In this document: positions 8,738 to 16,832 of the stretch, one piece after another
How positions within the stretch are numbered: the first letter of the stretch is position 1
Layout: every line of letters begins with the position of its first letter
Assembly (NCBI RefSeq): GCF_040643635.1
Contig: NZ_JBEYUS010000010.1
Span: forward strand, 62,001 to 126,000
From: Saccharopolyspora_C sp040643635
Lineage (GTDB): Bacteria; Actinomycetota; Actinomycetes; Mycobacteriales; Pseudonocardiaceae
Direction: 5' to 3'
DNA: 64,000 nucleotides
The notes under the pieces: generated by a model
Seen by the model: only the letters and a program-made list of their open reading frames with translations
What the model was told of the DNA's origin: nothing
The model's database searches: none
Program-made: the position numbers and the translations under genes

Positions 8738-9628
8738 CTAGCCGATCGGGCAGGTGTCCCGGTATTCGGCGATCTCCGGGCCGCTCGGCGGCGGGCAGAG
8801 GAACCGCTCGTAGCGGGTGTCCTCGTCGACGAACCGCTTCAGCCAGGCGATGCTCGACTTCGCGATGGTGGTGTTCGCGGAGTTCGGCGCGAAGTGGTCG
8901 GCCCCGGCCAGTTCGAGGTAGGCCTTGTCCGGGTCGCCGGGCAGGCTCTCGTAGAACGGTTCGGCGTGCGAGCCGACCGGCGCCACTGAGTCCCGCTCCG
9001 CCCCGATGACCAGCGTCGGAGTCCGCACGCCGGACCAGTCCTTCCTGGTGTGCCACGGGGTGAGCGGGATCGCGGCCCGCAGGTCCGGGTCCGCGACGAC
9101 GGCCTCCAGCGCACCGCCACCGCCCATCGAGTGGCCCAGGACGCCCAGCCGGTCCGCGTCGACGCGGTCCCGCACCGACGAGGCGGTGGTGAGGTGGTCG
9201 AGCGCGGCGAGCAGCTGGCGACCGCGCGAATCCGGCTGGTCGGTGGGAGTGAGCGTGTCGATGGTGAACACCACGAACCCCTGCGAGGCCAGCCGCGGGC
9301 CGTACCAGGCCATCGAGGACTGGTCGCCGGTGTAGCCGGGGGCGACGGCCACGGCGCCGAAGGTGCCCTCGGAGGTGTCGGTGGGGTAGTGGATCGTGCC
9401 ACCGCCGAAGCCGGTGACGGCGCCGCGCGGCACCACGTCCCGCGCGATGTCGAACGGCCCCAGCGGGGCCGTGATGCTCTCGTCGGTCGGGTCGGGTCCG
9501 CGCTGGAAGGAGTCGTCGGCGGCCTGCGCCACCGGCGCGCCGCCCGCGAGCAGCCCGAGCATCGCCGCCGCGGCGATCAGCGCCCGGCGGCCGCGGGACC
9601 GGTGCGGCGAGGGGAGCGTTGCGGTCAT
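8738..9628 (-). CDS. Secreted polyester hydrolase (cutinase / PET hydrolase family)
   Basis: A 296-residue alpha/beta hydrolase closely resembling actinomycete cutinases such as the Thermobifida enzymes. Residues 1-36 form a signal peptide (RGRR, then a hydrophobic run, ending AQA). The mature part starts like the family (FQRGPDPTDESI). The catalytic triad is Ser167 in GHSMG, Asp213 in AERDSVAP and His245 in GADHFAPN. Tyr99 (PGYTG) and Met168 form the expected oxyanion hole, Trp192 (TPWH) the aromatic clamp, and Cys278/Cys293 the C-terminal disulfide. Acts outside the cell on cutin-like or synthetic polyesters, by family inference. Stands alone, with its own terminator and an inverted repeat upstream. 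Confidence 0.9.
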   Translation of the reverse strand: MTATLPSPHRSRGRRALIAAAAMLGLLAGGAPVAQAADDSFQRGPDPTDESITAPLGPFDIARDVVPRGAVTGFGGGTIHYPTDTSEGTFGAVAVAPGYTGDQSSMAWYGPRLASQGFVVFTIDTLTPTDQPDSRGRQLLAALDHLTTASSVRDRVDADRLGVLGHSMGGGGALEAVVADPDLRAAIPLTPWHTRKDWSGVRTPTLVIGAERDSVAPVGSHAEPFYESLPGDPDKAYLELAGADHFAPNSANTTIAKSSIAWLKRFVDEDTRYERFLCPPPSGPEIAEYRDTCPIG

Positions 9629-9696
9629 GAACCACGCCTTTCTCGAAGCGGATCGGAGCGCCGGGAGCGGCGGAGCGGCCGCGCCCGATTGATCAC

Positions 9697-9718
9697 TTCC
9701 GGAGGGTGTTGTCCGGAA
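9697..9718. promoter_or_regulatory. Inverted repeat upstream of the cutinase gene
   Basis: TTCCGGA-N8-TCCGGAA lies about 70 bp before the cutinase start and about 190 bp before the SLATT gene. It is a plausible operator for either divergent gene; no cognate regulator is next to it. Confidence 0.4.
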
Positions 9719-9903
9719 CTCGCGGCGTCAAGAGAACGTTTTCACCGGCCGGATGACCGGGGGCGGTCGTCCGCCGCGGTATCCGGGGAACGGGCGAGCG
9801 ACGCGGTGCGTCCGGCGGTGCAGGTGCCGAATCCGGCCCGTCGCCATCCCGTTCGGTGGCATGCTGTCGATGTTCGTGGTGGCACGATCTGGGGGCTTTT
9901 CGG

Positions 9904-10428
9904 ATGAAGTTCCAACCGCCTTATCCCGGCGCGCTGCCGGATCCCCGATCGCTGGGGTATCCGGCGGCCGTCGAGTCGTACGCGTTGCGACTGCGCACCT
10001 TCTACGACTCGCGGGCGGCGTGGCACCGGCGGTTCTTCCGGTTCAGCGGGATCGCCGTGATCATCATCGGTGCGGGGCTGCCGCTGCTGGTCGCGGGGGA
10101 CTACGCGGGCCGCGACCTGGTGATCTCGGCCGCGGGGGTGATCATGGCGGGCATCACCGCGCTGCGGGCGTTCTACCGGTGGGACCAGTCGTGGATCCTG
10201 CTGCGCAACACCGAGCGCGCGATCACCGCGGCGTGGTGGGAGTGGCACAGCAGGCTGGACGCGGCCGACGTGGACGCCGACTCGGCGAGCCCCGAGCAGC
10301 GGGAGATCACGCGGGACTTCATGCGCAGGCTCGTCGACATCCGCAAGCACGAAGCGGAGCAGTTCTTCGCCGAGATGGCGTTCCCGACGCACGACGTGCC
10401 CCGCGTCCCTCCGCTCACGCCGCGCTGA
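9904..10428 (+). CDS. SLATT/DUF4231-type two-helix membrane protein
   Basis: A 174-residue protein with two adjacent hydrophobic helices (about residues 46-62 and 70-85), then the conserved stretch LRAFYRWDQSWILLRNTER and an amphipathic C-terminal helix. This architecture matches the SLATT (SMODS and SLOG-associating two-TM effector) / DUF4231 families, which in other bacteria act as membrane effectors gated by nucleotide signals. No SMODS-type nucleotidyltransferase or SLOG gene is adjacent, so its role here is open. The first codons use more A/T-ending codons than the neighbours. The 3' end overlaps the convergent GDPD gene by 14 bp. Confidence 0.75.
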   Translation: MKFQPPYPGALPDPRSLGYPAAVESYALRLRTFYDSRAAWHRRFFRFSGIAVIIIGAGLPLLVAGDYAGRDLVISAAGVIMAGITALRAFYRWDQSWILLRNTERAITAAWWEWHSRLDAADVDADSASPEQREITRDFMRRLVDIRKHEAEQFFAEMAFPTHDVPRVPPLTPR

Positions 10429-11155
10429 CCGGGACGAACCCGGCGAAGAAGTAGCCGTCGGCCAGCCGTGCGGCCCGCGCCGCTTCCGCCGGGGAGTGCG
10501 CGGTGTAGGCGAGCACCGGGCACCGCGGCCCGCGCCAGAAGGTGACGAACCGGTCCGGCAGCGCGGCCAGCTCGTAGGTGAGGAAATCCGGGCGCACCAC
10601 GGCGTTCGTGAGCATCATCCGGCCCAGCGCGGCCTTCAGCGGTCCCGCGGACGGCAGTGATCCGGACGCCTGGCCGGTGGCCCGGTCCGGGAGCAGTCGC
10701 CGCAGGCGCCGGACCGCGAGCGGGTCGAAGGACTGCACGACCGCGGCGCCGGCGTACCCGCGCAGCCGGTCGGCGACGGCCCGTTCGAGCGCCGCCGAAG
10801 CGTCGAGGCCCCACCGGCGGACGTCGATCACCAGCGGGACCGCGCCGTTCACCGCGGCCAGGACCTCGTCGAGCCGGGGGACCGGCTCGCCGGACCCGGC
10901 GATCCGCAACCGCCGCAGCCGGGCCCACGTCAGCTCCCGAACGAGTCCCGGCCGTCCGGTCATCCGGGCGGTGTCGGCGTCGTGCAGCACGACCGGTACG
11001 CCGTCCGCGGTGAGCTGGACGTCGAACTCGAAGGGCACGCCCGCCGCGACGGCGCGGGCGAACGCGGCCGACGAGTTCTCCGGTGCCGCGCCGTCCTCGT
11101 CGTGCAGGCCGCGGTGGGCGATCGGCTCCGAGGTGAGCCAGGCAGGTGCGGTCAC
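10415..11155 (-). CDS. Glycerophosphodiester phosphodiesterase
   Basis: A 246-residue GDPD-family TIM barrel that hydrolyses glycerophosphodiesters to glycerol-3-phosphate and an alcohol. The catalytic residues are visible: His14 (AHRG), Glu43 and Asp45 (FEFDVQ) and His58 (LHD). No signal peptide, so it is likely cytoplasmic. The GTG start at 11155 follows a GGAGGA Shine-Dalgarno. Related in theme to the GlpD/lipid locus at 33.5-38 kb but not linked to it. Confidence 0.9.
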   Translation of the reverse strand: MTAPAWLTSEPIAHRGLHDEDGAAPENSSAAFARAVAAGVPFEFDVQLTADGVPVVLHDADTARMTGRPGLVRELTWARLRRLRIAGSGEPVPRLDEVLAAVNGAVPLVIDVRRWGLDASAALERAVADRLRGYAGAAVVQSFDPLAVRRLRRLLPDRATGQASGSLPSAGPLKAALGRMMLTNAVVRPDFLTYELAALPDRFVTFWRGPRCPVLAYTAHSPAEAARAARLADGYFFAGFVPVSAA

Positions 11156-11262
11156 GGTCGGTCCTCCAGTCGTGGGGGCAACCGTACCGCCGGATTCGGG
11201 TCGGCCCGCCTCCGTGCCCGGCGGTTCCGCTCGATGTCCGCCGCGGTTACGTTGCGTCGTTA

Positions 11263-11311
11263 TTGACATCGATGTCCACGGTGAATCGAGAAAGCGTTGA
11301 CATCGATGACA
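11263..11311. promoter_or_regulatory. Paired operator repeats before the kinase/aldolase operon
   Basis: Two copies of TTGACATCGATG start exactly 34 bp apart (11263 and 11297). The first sits in the near-perfect 16-bp palindrome TTGACATCGATGTCCA; the second has only a conserved left half. They lie 68-116 bp before the FGGY kinase start and are good candidates for the LacI regulator encoded at the end of that operon. Confidence 0.65.
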
Positions 11312-11378
11312 TGGCCGCGGTTCAGTGTCCTGCAACCGGCGACGAGGCCGGTGTCAGCGGCAGAAGGAGCGTGCCGAG

Positions 11379-12803
11379 GTGGACTTCGCAGCGACGGAAG
11401 CGGTCGTCGGCGTCGACGTGGGCAGCACCGAGATCAAGGTGCTGGTCGCCGATCGGGCCGGCGTCGCGCTGAGCCTCCGCCGCACCCCGACGCAGTGGCA
11501 GCGCACCCCCGGCGGGCACAGCGAACTGCCCGCCGGGCTGCTGCTGGACCGGGTGCTATCCGCGGTGACCGACGCGGTCCAGGTCGCCGAGCGCTCGGCC
11601 CGCGCGCTGCGCGTGGTGTCCGTCGCGATCACCGGCATGGCCGAGTCCGGCGTGCTGCTCGATCACGACGGCGAGCCGATGCACCCGGTGATCGCCTGGT
11701 TCGACCAGCGCGGCGGCGCCGAACTCGCCGCGCTGCCCGCGGACCTGGCCCGCGAGTTCAGCGCGCACACCGGACTGCCGCTGAGCCCGCTGTGCTCGTT
11801 CGCGAAGCTCGGCTGGCTCGCGGCGCGCGGCCTGCCCCCGCAGCGGGCCGGGACCTGGCTCAACGTCCCCGAATTCGTGGCGCACGCGCTCGGCGGGCAG
11901 GCCGTCACCGAACCCTCGCTGGCCTCCCGCACCGGGCTGCTGGACCAGGCCACCGAGAAGCCGTGGGGCCCGGCGCTGGAGCACCTCGCGCTGCCCGCCG
12001 AGGTGCTGCCGCCGCTCACCACCGCCGGAACGCCGATCGGCACCGTCGACCACCCCGGTGCGCCGGACGCGGTGCGCGGCGCGGTGCTGACCGTCGCCGG
12101 GCACGACCACCCGGTCGCCTCGGTCGCCAGCGGCGTGTGGCACGGCGAGCACCTCTTCGACTCCTGCGGCACCTCCGAGGCGCTGCTGCGCGTCGCGTCC
12201 GCACCGCTGCGCGACGAGCAGCGCCGCCGGCTCACCGCCGAGGGCATCGCGCAAGGCCTGCACGTGCTGCCCGGCCGCCACCTGCTGCTCGGCGGCACCC
12301 GCGGCGGACTGCTGCTCGACCAGGTCCTCGCGCTGCTGGGCCGCAAGGAACAACCCGCCAGGACCGAACTCGACCGCGACTGGCTCGCCCGCGGCCCCGA
12401 ACCGGGTTCGGTGCGGATCACCGGCGCGCACGCCCGCAGCGAGCACGTCGACGTCCGGCTCGGCGGGGACGACGCCACCCCGCTGGACGTCTGGTCCGCG
12501 GCCCTCGCGCACGCCGTGGCCGAGACCGACGCGGTCATCGCCCTGATGGCCGCCGAAGCCGGGCCGCACGAGCACGTCACCGCCGCGGGCGGCTGGACCC
12601 GGATGGGCAGCTTCCGCGCGGTGAAGGAACGCAGCCTCCCGGCGGTCCGCTACGCGCGGATCGACCAGCCCAGCGCCTACGGCGCCGCCATCTTCGCCGC
12701 CCGCGCCGCCGCGCACGGCGACGGCGATACCGCGCTGTCCGCAGTGGACATCGCGCGTCGGTTCACCGAGCACGCCCTCGACACCATCGGAGCAGAACTA
12801 TGA
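11379..12803 (+). CDS. FGGY-family carbohydrate kinase
   Basis: A 474-residue cytoplasmic kinase with both FGGY actin-like domains: VVGVDVGSTEIKVLV at the N-terminus, the sugar-facing ITGMAESGVLLD and MHPVIAWFDQRG, and in the C-terminal half TVAGHDHPVASV and AAGGWTRMGSF. The sugar is not identifiable; the segment order resembles xylulokinase/gluconokinase relatives. GTG at 11379 is chosen because AGAAGGAG lies 9 nt upstream. It overlaps the aldolase start as ATGA, so kinase then aldolase suggests phosphorylation of a ketose followed by cleavage. Confidence 0.85.
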   Translation: MDFAATEAVVGVDVGSTEIKVLVADRAGVALSLRRTPTQWQRTPGGHSELPAGLLLDRVLSAVTDAVQVAERSARALRVVSVAITGMAESGVLLDHDGEPMHPVIAWFDQRGGAELAALPADLAREFSAHTGLPLSPLCSFAKLGWLAARGLPPQRAGTWLNVPEFVAHALGGQAVTEPSLASRTGLLDQATEKPWGPALEHLALPAEVLPPLTTAGTPIGTVDHPGAPDAVRGAVLTVAGHDHPVASVASGVWHGEHLFDSCGTSEALLRVASAPLRDEQRRRLTAEGIAQGLHVLPGRHLLLGGTRGGLLLDQVLALLGRKEQPARTELDRDWLARGPEPGSVRITGAHARSEHVDVRLGGDDATPLDVWSAALAHAVAETDAVIALMAAEAGPHEHVTAAGGWTRMGSFRAVKERSLPAVRYARIDQPSAYGAAIFAARAAAHGDGDTALSAVDIARRFTEHALDTIGAEL

Positions 12804-13693
12804 CCGCGGCACTCGCCGACATCGCCCAGTCCGACGGCACCTTCGCCATCGTCGCCCTCGACCAGCGCAACACCCTGCGCCGCATGTTCACCGCCGCCGG
12901 CCAGCCCATCGACGACGACCTGCTGCGCGGGTTCAAGGGCGACGTCATCGGCGGCCTCTCGCCCAGCGCCAGCGGACTGCTCGTCGACCCCGACTTCGGG
13001 GTCCCGGCCGCCATCGCCGACGGCAACCTCGCACCCGGAGCCGGACTCGCGGTCGCCGCCGAACCGTCCGACCGCGGCAAGTTCGGCGACGAGCCGCTGA
13101 CCCGCCGCGAACCCGCGCAGAACGCGCAGTGGGTGCGCGACATGGGCGGGCACGCGGTGAAGTTCTTCGTGCAGCTGCGCGCCGACCGGGACCGCGAGCT
13201 CGGTGGCCGGGACGTCTCCGCCGAAGCGCTGGCCGCCGCCGCCGAGGTCGTCGCGGACTGCCGCGCCGAGGGTGTGCCTTCGGTCGTCGAGAACCTGATC
13301 TACCCGCTGCCCGGCGAGGGCGAGCTGAGCCCCGAGGCGCGCGCCGACGCGATCATCGAATCGGCCCGCGCCCTCGACGAGCTCAAGCCCGACCTGCTCA
13401 AGCTGGAGTACCCCGGCTCCGCCGCGGCCTGCCGCCGCATCGCGCAGGCCGTCAGCGTGCCGTGGGTGGTGCTGTCCGCGGGCGTCGGCTTCGACGAGTT
13501 CAAGGACGTGCTGCGGATCTCCTGCGACGAGGGCGGCGCGTCCGGCTTCATCGCGGGCCGCGCGTTCTGGAAGGACGCCGTGCTGCTCGACCAGCCCGAC
13601 CGGCGCCCGTTCCTCGCCGACACCGCGCGGCGCAGGCTCGACGAGTGCGTGACCGCCATCCAGGGCCGCGCCACCCCGTACGCCGCAGTCTGA
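12800..13693 (+). CDS. LacD/YihT-type class I aldolase
   Basis: A 297-residue TIM-barrel aldolase of the tagatose-1,6-bisphosphate / sulfofructose-1-phosphate aldolase family. IVALDQRNTLRRMF opens the barrel, Lys201 in DLLKLEYPG is the expected Schiff-base lysine, and VVLSAGVGFDEF is the conserved C-terminal phosphate-site segment. It would cleave the product of the adjacent FGGY kinase into two three-carbon units. No sulfosugar-specific isomerase or reductase is present, so a sulfosugar role is unsupported. A strong hairpin follows the gene. Confidence 0.85.
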   Translation: MTAALADIAQSDGTFAIVALDQRNTLRRMFTAAGQPIDDDLLRGFKGDVIGGLSPSASGLLVDPDFGVPAAIADGNLAPGAGLAVAAEPSDRGKFGDEPLTRREPAQNAQWVRDMGGHAVKFFVQLRADRDRELGGRDVSAEALAAAAEVVADCRAEGVPSVVENLIYPLPGEGELSPEARADAIIESARALDELKPDLLKLEYPGSAAACRRIAQAVSVPWVVLSAGVGFDEFKDVLRISCDEGGASGFIAGRAFWKDAVLLDQPDRRPFLADTARRRLDECVTAIQGRATPYAAV

Positions 13694-13701
13694 CGTCCCC
13701 C

Positions 13702-13727
13702 GGTGGCCGCCCCGCCGGGCGGCCACC
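13702..13727 (+). terminator. Intra-operon hairpin
   Basis: GGTGGCCGCC / GGCGGCCACC stem with a 6-nt loop, 8 bp after the aldolase stop and 41 bp before the sugar porter start. It could terminate or attenuate transcription inside the operon, or protect the upstream mRNA. Confidence 0.6.
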
Positions 13728-13768
13728 GCTCTTTCCCGGCAGCGTCGCCGGAGAAACGAGGTACGACC

Positions 13769-15145
13769 GTGACCACCACGTCACCCGCCCCAGCCCCTGC
13801 CCGCTCGCCCGCGGCGGCCGTCACCGGAGCCGCGGTCGTCGCCGCGCTCGGCGGGCTGCTGTTCGGCTACGACACCGGTGTCATCTCGGCGGCACTGCTC
13901 TACATCGCCCCGCAGTTCGCGCTGTCCGAGCTGTGGCAGCAGGTCGTGGTGGCCTCGCTGCTGGTCGGCGCGATCGTCGGCGTCGGGCTGGGCGGCATCA
14001 TCGCGGACGCGCTCGGCCGCAGGCGCACCCTGTCGATCACCAGCATCGTGTTCACCGCCGGTGCGGTGATCTCGGCGCTGGCCCCGGACCTGGCGACCCT
14101 GCTGGGTTCGCGGCTGCTGCTCGGCTTCGCGATCGGCACCGCGTCGCTGTCGGTGCCCGCCTACATCGCCGAGATCGCCCCGCCGGAGAAGCGCGGCAGC
14201 CTGGTCTCGATCAACCAGATCATGATCAGCTCCGGCATCCTGCTGTCCTACGTGTCCGGTTTCCTGCTCGCCGAAGCGGGCGCCTGGCGCTGGATGCTCG
14301 GGCTGGCGGGCATTCCGTCGCTGCTCATGTTCTTCGGCCTGTTCGGGCTGCCGGAGAGCCCGCGGTGGCTCGTCGCGCGCGGCCGGATCGACGAGGCCCG
14401 CGACGTGCTGCGGCGCGTCGTCGGCGCCGACCGCGTCGAGGCGGAGCTGAGCGCGCTGTCCGGCGCGGTCACCGCCGAGGACTCGGTCACCTACCGGGAC
14501 GTGCTCAAACCCGCGATGCGTCCGGCGATCTACCTCGGCATCGGGGTGGCGGCGGTGAACCAGCTCGTCGGCGTCAACGCCATCACCTACTACGCGCCGA
14601 CGCTGCTGACCAAGGCCGGGTTCGGGGCGTCCGCGGCGATCCTGTCCTCGGTGGGCATCGGCGTGGCGAACGTGGTGTTCACCCTCGTCGGGCTGCTGCT
14701 GGTGGACCGGATCGGGCGGCGGCCGCTGCTGCTGGTCGGCCTCGGCGGTGTGGTGGCCTCGCTGGTCGGCATCGGGCTGCTGTACGCGGTCACCGACCTC
14801 AGCGGTGGCTGGGGCGTGGTGCTGGTCGCACTGCTGATCACCTACGAGGCGATGTTCTCGGCGAGCATCGGGCTGGCCATGTGGCTGATCAACAGCGAGA
14901 TCTTCCCGACCGCGCTGCGCGGGAAGGCGGGCAGCTTCGGGATGTTCACCCACTGGGGCCTGAACCTGATCATCTCGCTGACGGTGCTCAGCGCGTTCGA
15001 GGCGTTCACGCCCAGCGGGTTGTTCTGGCTCTACGCGGTGTTCGGCCTGATCGGCTTCTGCTACCTGAAGAAGTACCTGCCGGAGACCCGCGGCCGCACC
15101 CTGGAAGAGGTCGAGGCCCTGCTGCGGGCCAGAGCCCGGAAATGA
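13769..15145 (+). CDS. MFS sugar porter (GLUT/XylE type)
   Basis: A 458-residue twelve-helix sugar:H+ symporter. Signatures of the sugar porter family are present: LLFGYDTGVISAAL in helix 1, LGRRRTL and DRIGRRPLL loops, PESPRWLVARGR after helix 6, NQLVGVNAITYYAP in helix 7 and PETRGRTLEEVE at the C-terminus. It probably imports the sugar handled by the upstream kinase and aldolase. The GTG start lies after GAAACGAGG. Its TGA overlaps the next ATG. Confidence 0.92.
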   Translation: MTTTSPAPAPARSPAAAVTGAAVVAALGGLLFGYDTGVISAALLYIAPQFALSELWQQVVVASLLVGAIVGVGLGGIIADALGRRRTLSITSIVFTAGAVISALAPDLATLLGSRLLLGFAIGTASLSVPAYIAEIAPPEKRGSLVSINQIMISSGILLSYVSGFLLAEAGAWRWMLGLAGIPSLLMFFGLFGLPESPRWLVARGRIDEARDVLRRVVGADRVEAELSALSGAVTAEDSVTYRDVLKPAMRPAIYLGIGVAAVNQLVGVNAITYYAPTLLTKAGFGASAAILSSVGIGVANVVFTLVGLLLVDRIGRRPLLLVGLGGVVASLVGIGLLYAVTDLSGGWGVVLVALLITYEAMFSASIGLAMWLINSEIFPTALRGKAGSFGMFTHWGLNLIISLTVLSAFEAFTPSGLFWLYAVFGLIGFCYLKKYLPETRGRTLEEVEALLRARARK

Positions 15146-15753
15146 GCCCGCTCGCCCTGTTCGTCTGCGGCGCCCCGGCGAGCGGCAAGACCACGCTCGC
15201 CGGGGTGGCCGCGGGCCGGTGGGGCGCGGCGCTGCTGGACCTGGACGTGCTGGCCGGGCCGCTCACCGAGCTGCTCGGCCGGGTCAGCGGCTCCGGCACC
15301 CCCGACAGCCCGTGGATGCGGGAGCACGCCCGCACCGCCCGCTACGAATCGCTGCTGGGCACCGCGCTGGACACGGTGCGCACCGGCACCTCGGCGGTGC
15401 TCGTCGCCCCGTTCACCGCCGAACGCACCGATCCCGCCGCGTGGGAGGCGGTCGCCGACCGGTTCCGCGCCGCCGGTGCCGAACCCGTGCTGGTGTGGGT
15501 CGACTGCCCGCCCGAGGTGGCGCTCGAACGGATGCGCGCCCGGGCCGCCGCGCGGGACGCGGCCAAGCTCGCCGACCCGGCGCAGGTCCGGGCCGCGCGC
15601 GCGGACCCGCCGCGCACGCCCCACGTTAGAGTGGACGCGACCCGGCCGATCGCGGCGCAGCTCACCGAGCTGCACCGCGGCCTGACGGAAAGGAACCCGG
15701 CGTGCCAGCAGGCAACGTCACGCTCTACGACGTGGCCACCGCGGCCGGAGTGA
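15142..15753 (+). CDS. Small P-loop kinase / ATPase
   Basis: A 203-residue P-loop protein. GAPASGKTT is a clear Walker A at residues 10-18; LVWVDCPPEVALERMRAR resembles the lid region of gluconate- or shikimate-type small-molecule kinases. The operon context suggests phosphorylation of a sugar or sugar acid. Its last 52 bp overlap the start of the LacI gene in another frame, an unusually long overlap; the final 17 residues (CQQATSRSTTWPPRPE) are low in family character, so the true function probably ends before them. Confidence 0.75.
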   Translation: MSPLALFVCGAPASGKTTLAGVAAGRWGAALLDLDVLAGPLTELLGRVSGSGTPDSPWMREHARTARYESLLGTALDTVRTGTSAVLVAPFTAERTDPAAWEAVADRFRAAGAEPVLVWVDCPPEVALERMRARAAARDAAKLADPAQVRAARADPPRTPHVRVDATRPIAAQLTELHRGLTERNPACQQATSRSTTWPPRPE

Positions 15754-16724
15754 GCCCCAAGACCGTCTCCCGCGTGATCAACGGAGCGGCCGGCGTCTCG
15801 GTGAGCACCCGCGATCAGGTGCAGGCCGTCATCGAAGAGCTCAACTACCGCCCCAACTTCCACGCCCGCTCGCTGCGCGTCGGCCGGGACGAGGCGATCG
15901 GTGTGGTGCTGGAATCCCTCTCCGACCCGTTCTTCGCCGAGATGGCCAGCGTCATCGAGCGGTGCGCGCTGGAACGCGGCCACGCGGTGCTCGTCTCCAG
16001 CGTCGGCGGCGACCCGGACCGGGAGCACGCGCTGGTGGAGAGCCTGCTGCAGCGCCAGGTCTCCGGTCTGATCATGGTGCCGGTCAGCGCGGACCAGAGC
16101 TACCTGCGCGCCGTCGCCGGGACCACGCCGGTCGTGTTCGCCGACCGGCCGGCGCGACCGGCGGCCGGGTTGGGCACCACGGTGCTCGGCGACGACTTCG
16201 GCGCCTCCGAGGCCGCCACCCGGCACCTGCTGCACTCCGGGCACACCCGGATCGCGCTGATCGGCGACCGGCCCGAGGTCTACACGACCGGCGAGCGCAT
16301 CCGCGGCTACCGCAGCGCGATGCAGAGCTCCCGGGTCGGCGTGGACGAAGGCCTGGTCAAGACCGGCCTGTCCAGCGCCGCCGAAGCGCGCAGCGCCCTG
16401 GACGAGCTGCTGCGCTCCGCCGAACCGCCGACCGCGGTGCTGTCCTCCAACGCCCGCTGCTCGCTGGGCGTGGTGCCCGCGCTGCACGCGCGCGGGCGCA
16501 CCGACATCGCGTTCATCAGCTTCGGCGACTTCCCGATGGCCGATTCGCTGTACCCGGCGGTGTCCGTCGTGGACCAGTCGCCGGAGGTCGTCGCCCGCAC
16601 CGCCACCGAGGAGCTGTTCAAGCAGCTCGACGGCACCGCGGGCACCGGCGCCACGCTGACCCTCCCGCTGCGGCTCACCGCCCGCGGCTCCGGCGAGATC
16701 CCGCTGTCGGCGGTGGGGCGGTAG
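15702..16724 (+). CDS. LacI-family transcriptional regulator
   Basis: A 340-residue LacI/GalR repressor. The DNA-binding head is TLYDVATAAGVSPKTVSRVI, then a hinge helix and a periplasmic-binding-protein-like sugar domain beginning IGVVLESLSDPFFAEM. The GTG start at 15702 follows GGAAAGGA. As the last gene of the kinase/aldolase/porter operon it probably represses it through the TTGACATCGATG repeats at 11263-11311, which its own operon carries. Confidence 0.9.
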   Translation: MPAGNVTLYDVATAAGVSPKTVSRVINGAAGVSVSTRDQVQAVIEELNYRPNFHARSLRVGRDEAIGVVLESLSDPFFAEMASVIERCALERGHAVLVSSVGGDPDREHALVESLLQRQVSGLIMVPVSADQSYLRAVAGTTPVVFADRPARPAAGLGTTVLGDDFGASEAATRHLLHSGHTRIALIGDRPEVYTTGERIRGYRSAMQSSRVGVDEGLVKTGLSSAAEARSALDELLRSAEPPTAVLSSNARCSLGVVPALHARGRTDIAFISFGDFPMADSLYPAVSVVDQSPEVVARTATEELFKQLDGTAGTGATLTLPLRLTARGSGEIPLSAVGR

Positions 16725-16832
16725 GTCCGGGGGACGGCGGGGTGCGTGCGGAGGTTCGCCGTTCGGCCGTCGCCACCGTCACGGAGGTGATCGGAACAGG
16801 GGAGGTGAGGGTCGAAAGCCGACGACCATCGA

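Noticed and set aside
9904..10428. A complete CBASS-type defence system around the SLATT protein
   Set aside because: Neighbours are a cutinase and a glycerophosphodiesterase; no SMODS nucleotidyltransferase, SLOG or nuclease gene is adjacent.
12800..13693. The aldolase as part of a sulfoquinovose (sulfo-EMP) pathway
   Set aside because: LacD and YihT share the fold, but no sulfoquinovosidase, sulfosugar isomerase or sulfolactaldehyde enzyme lies nearby.
13300..13824. Minus-strand ORFs opposite the aldolase and porter
   Set aside because: Serine/arginine-rich shadow frames with no starts or family motifs, overlapping well-supported genes.
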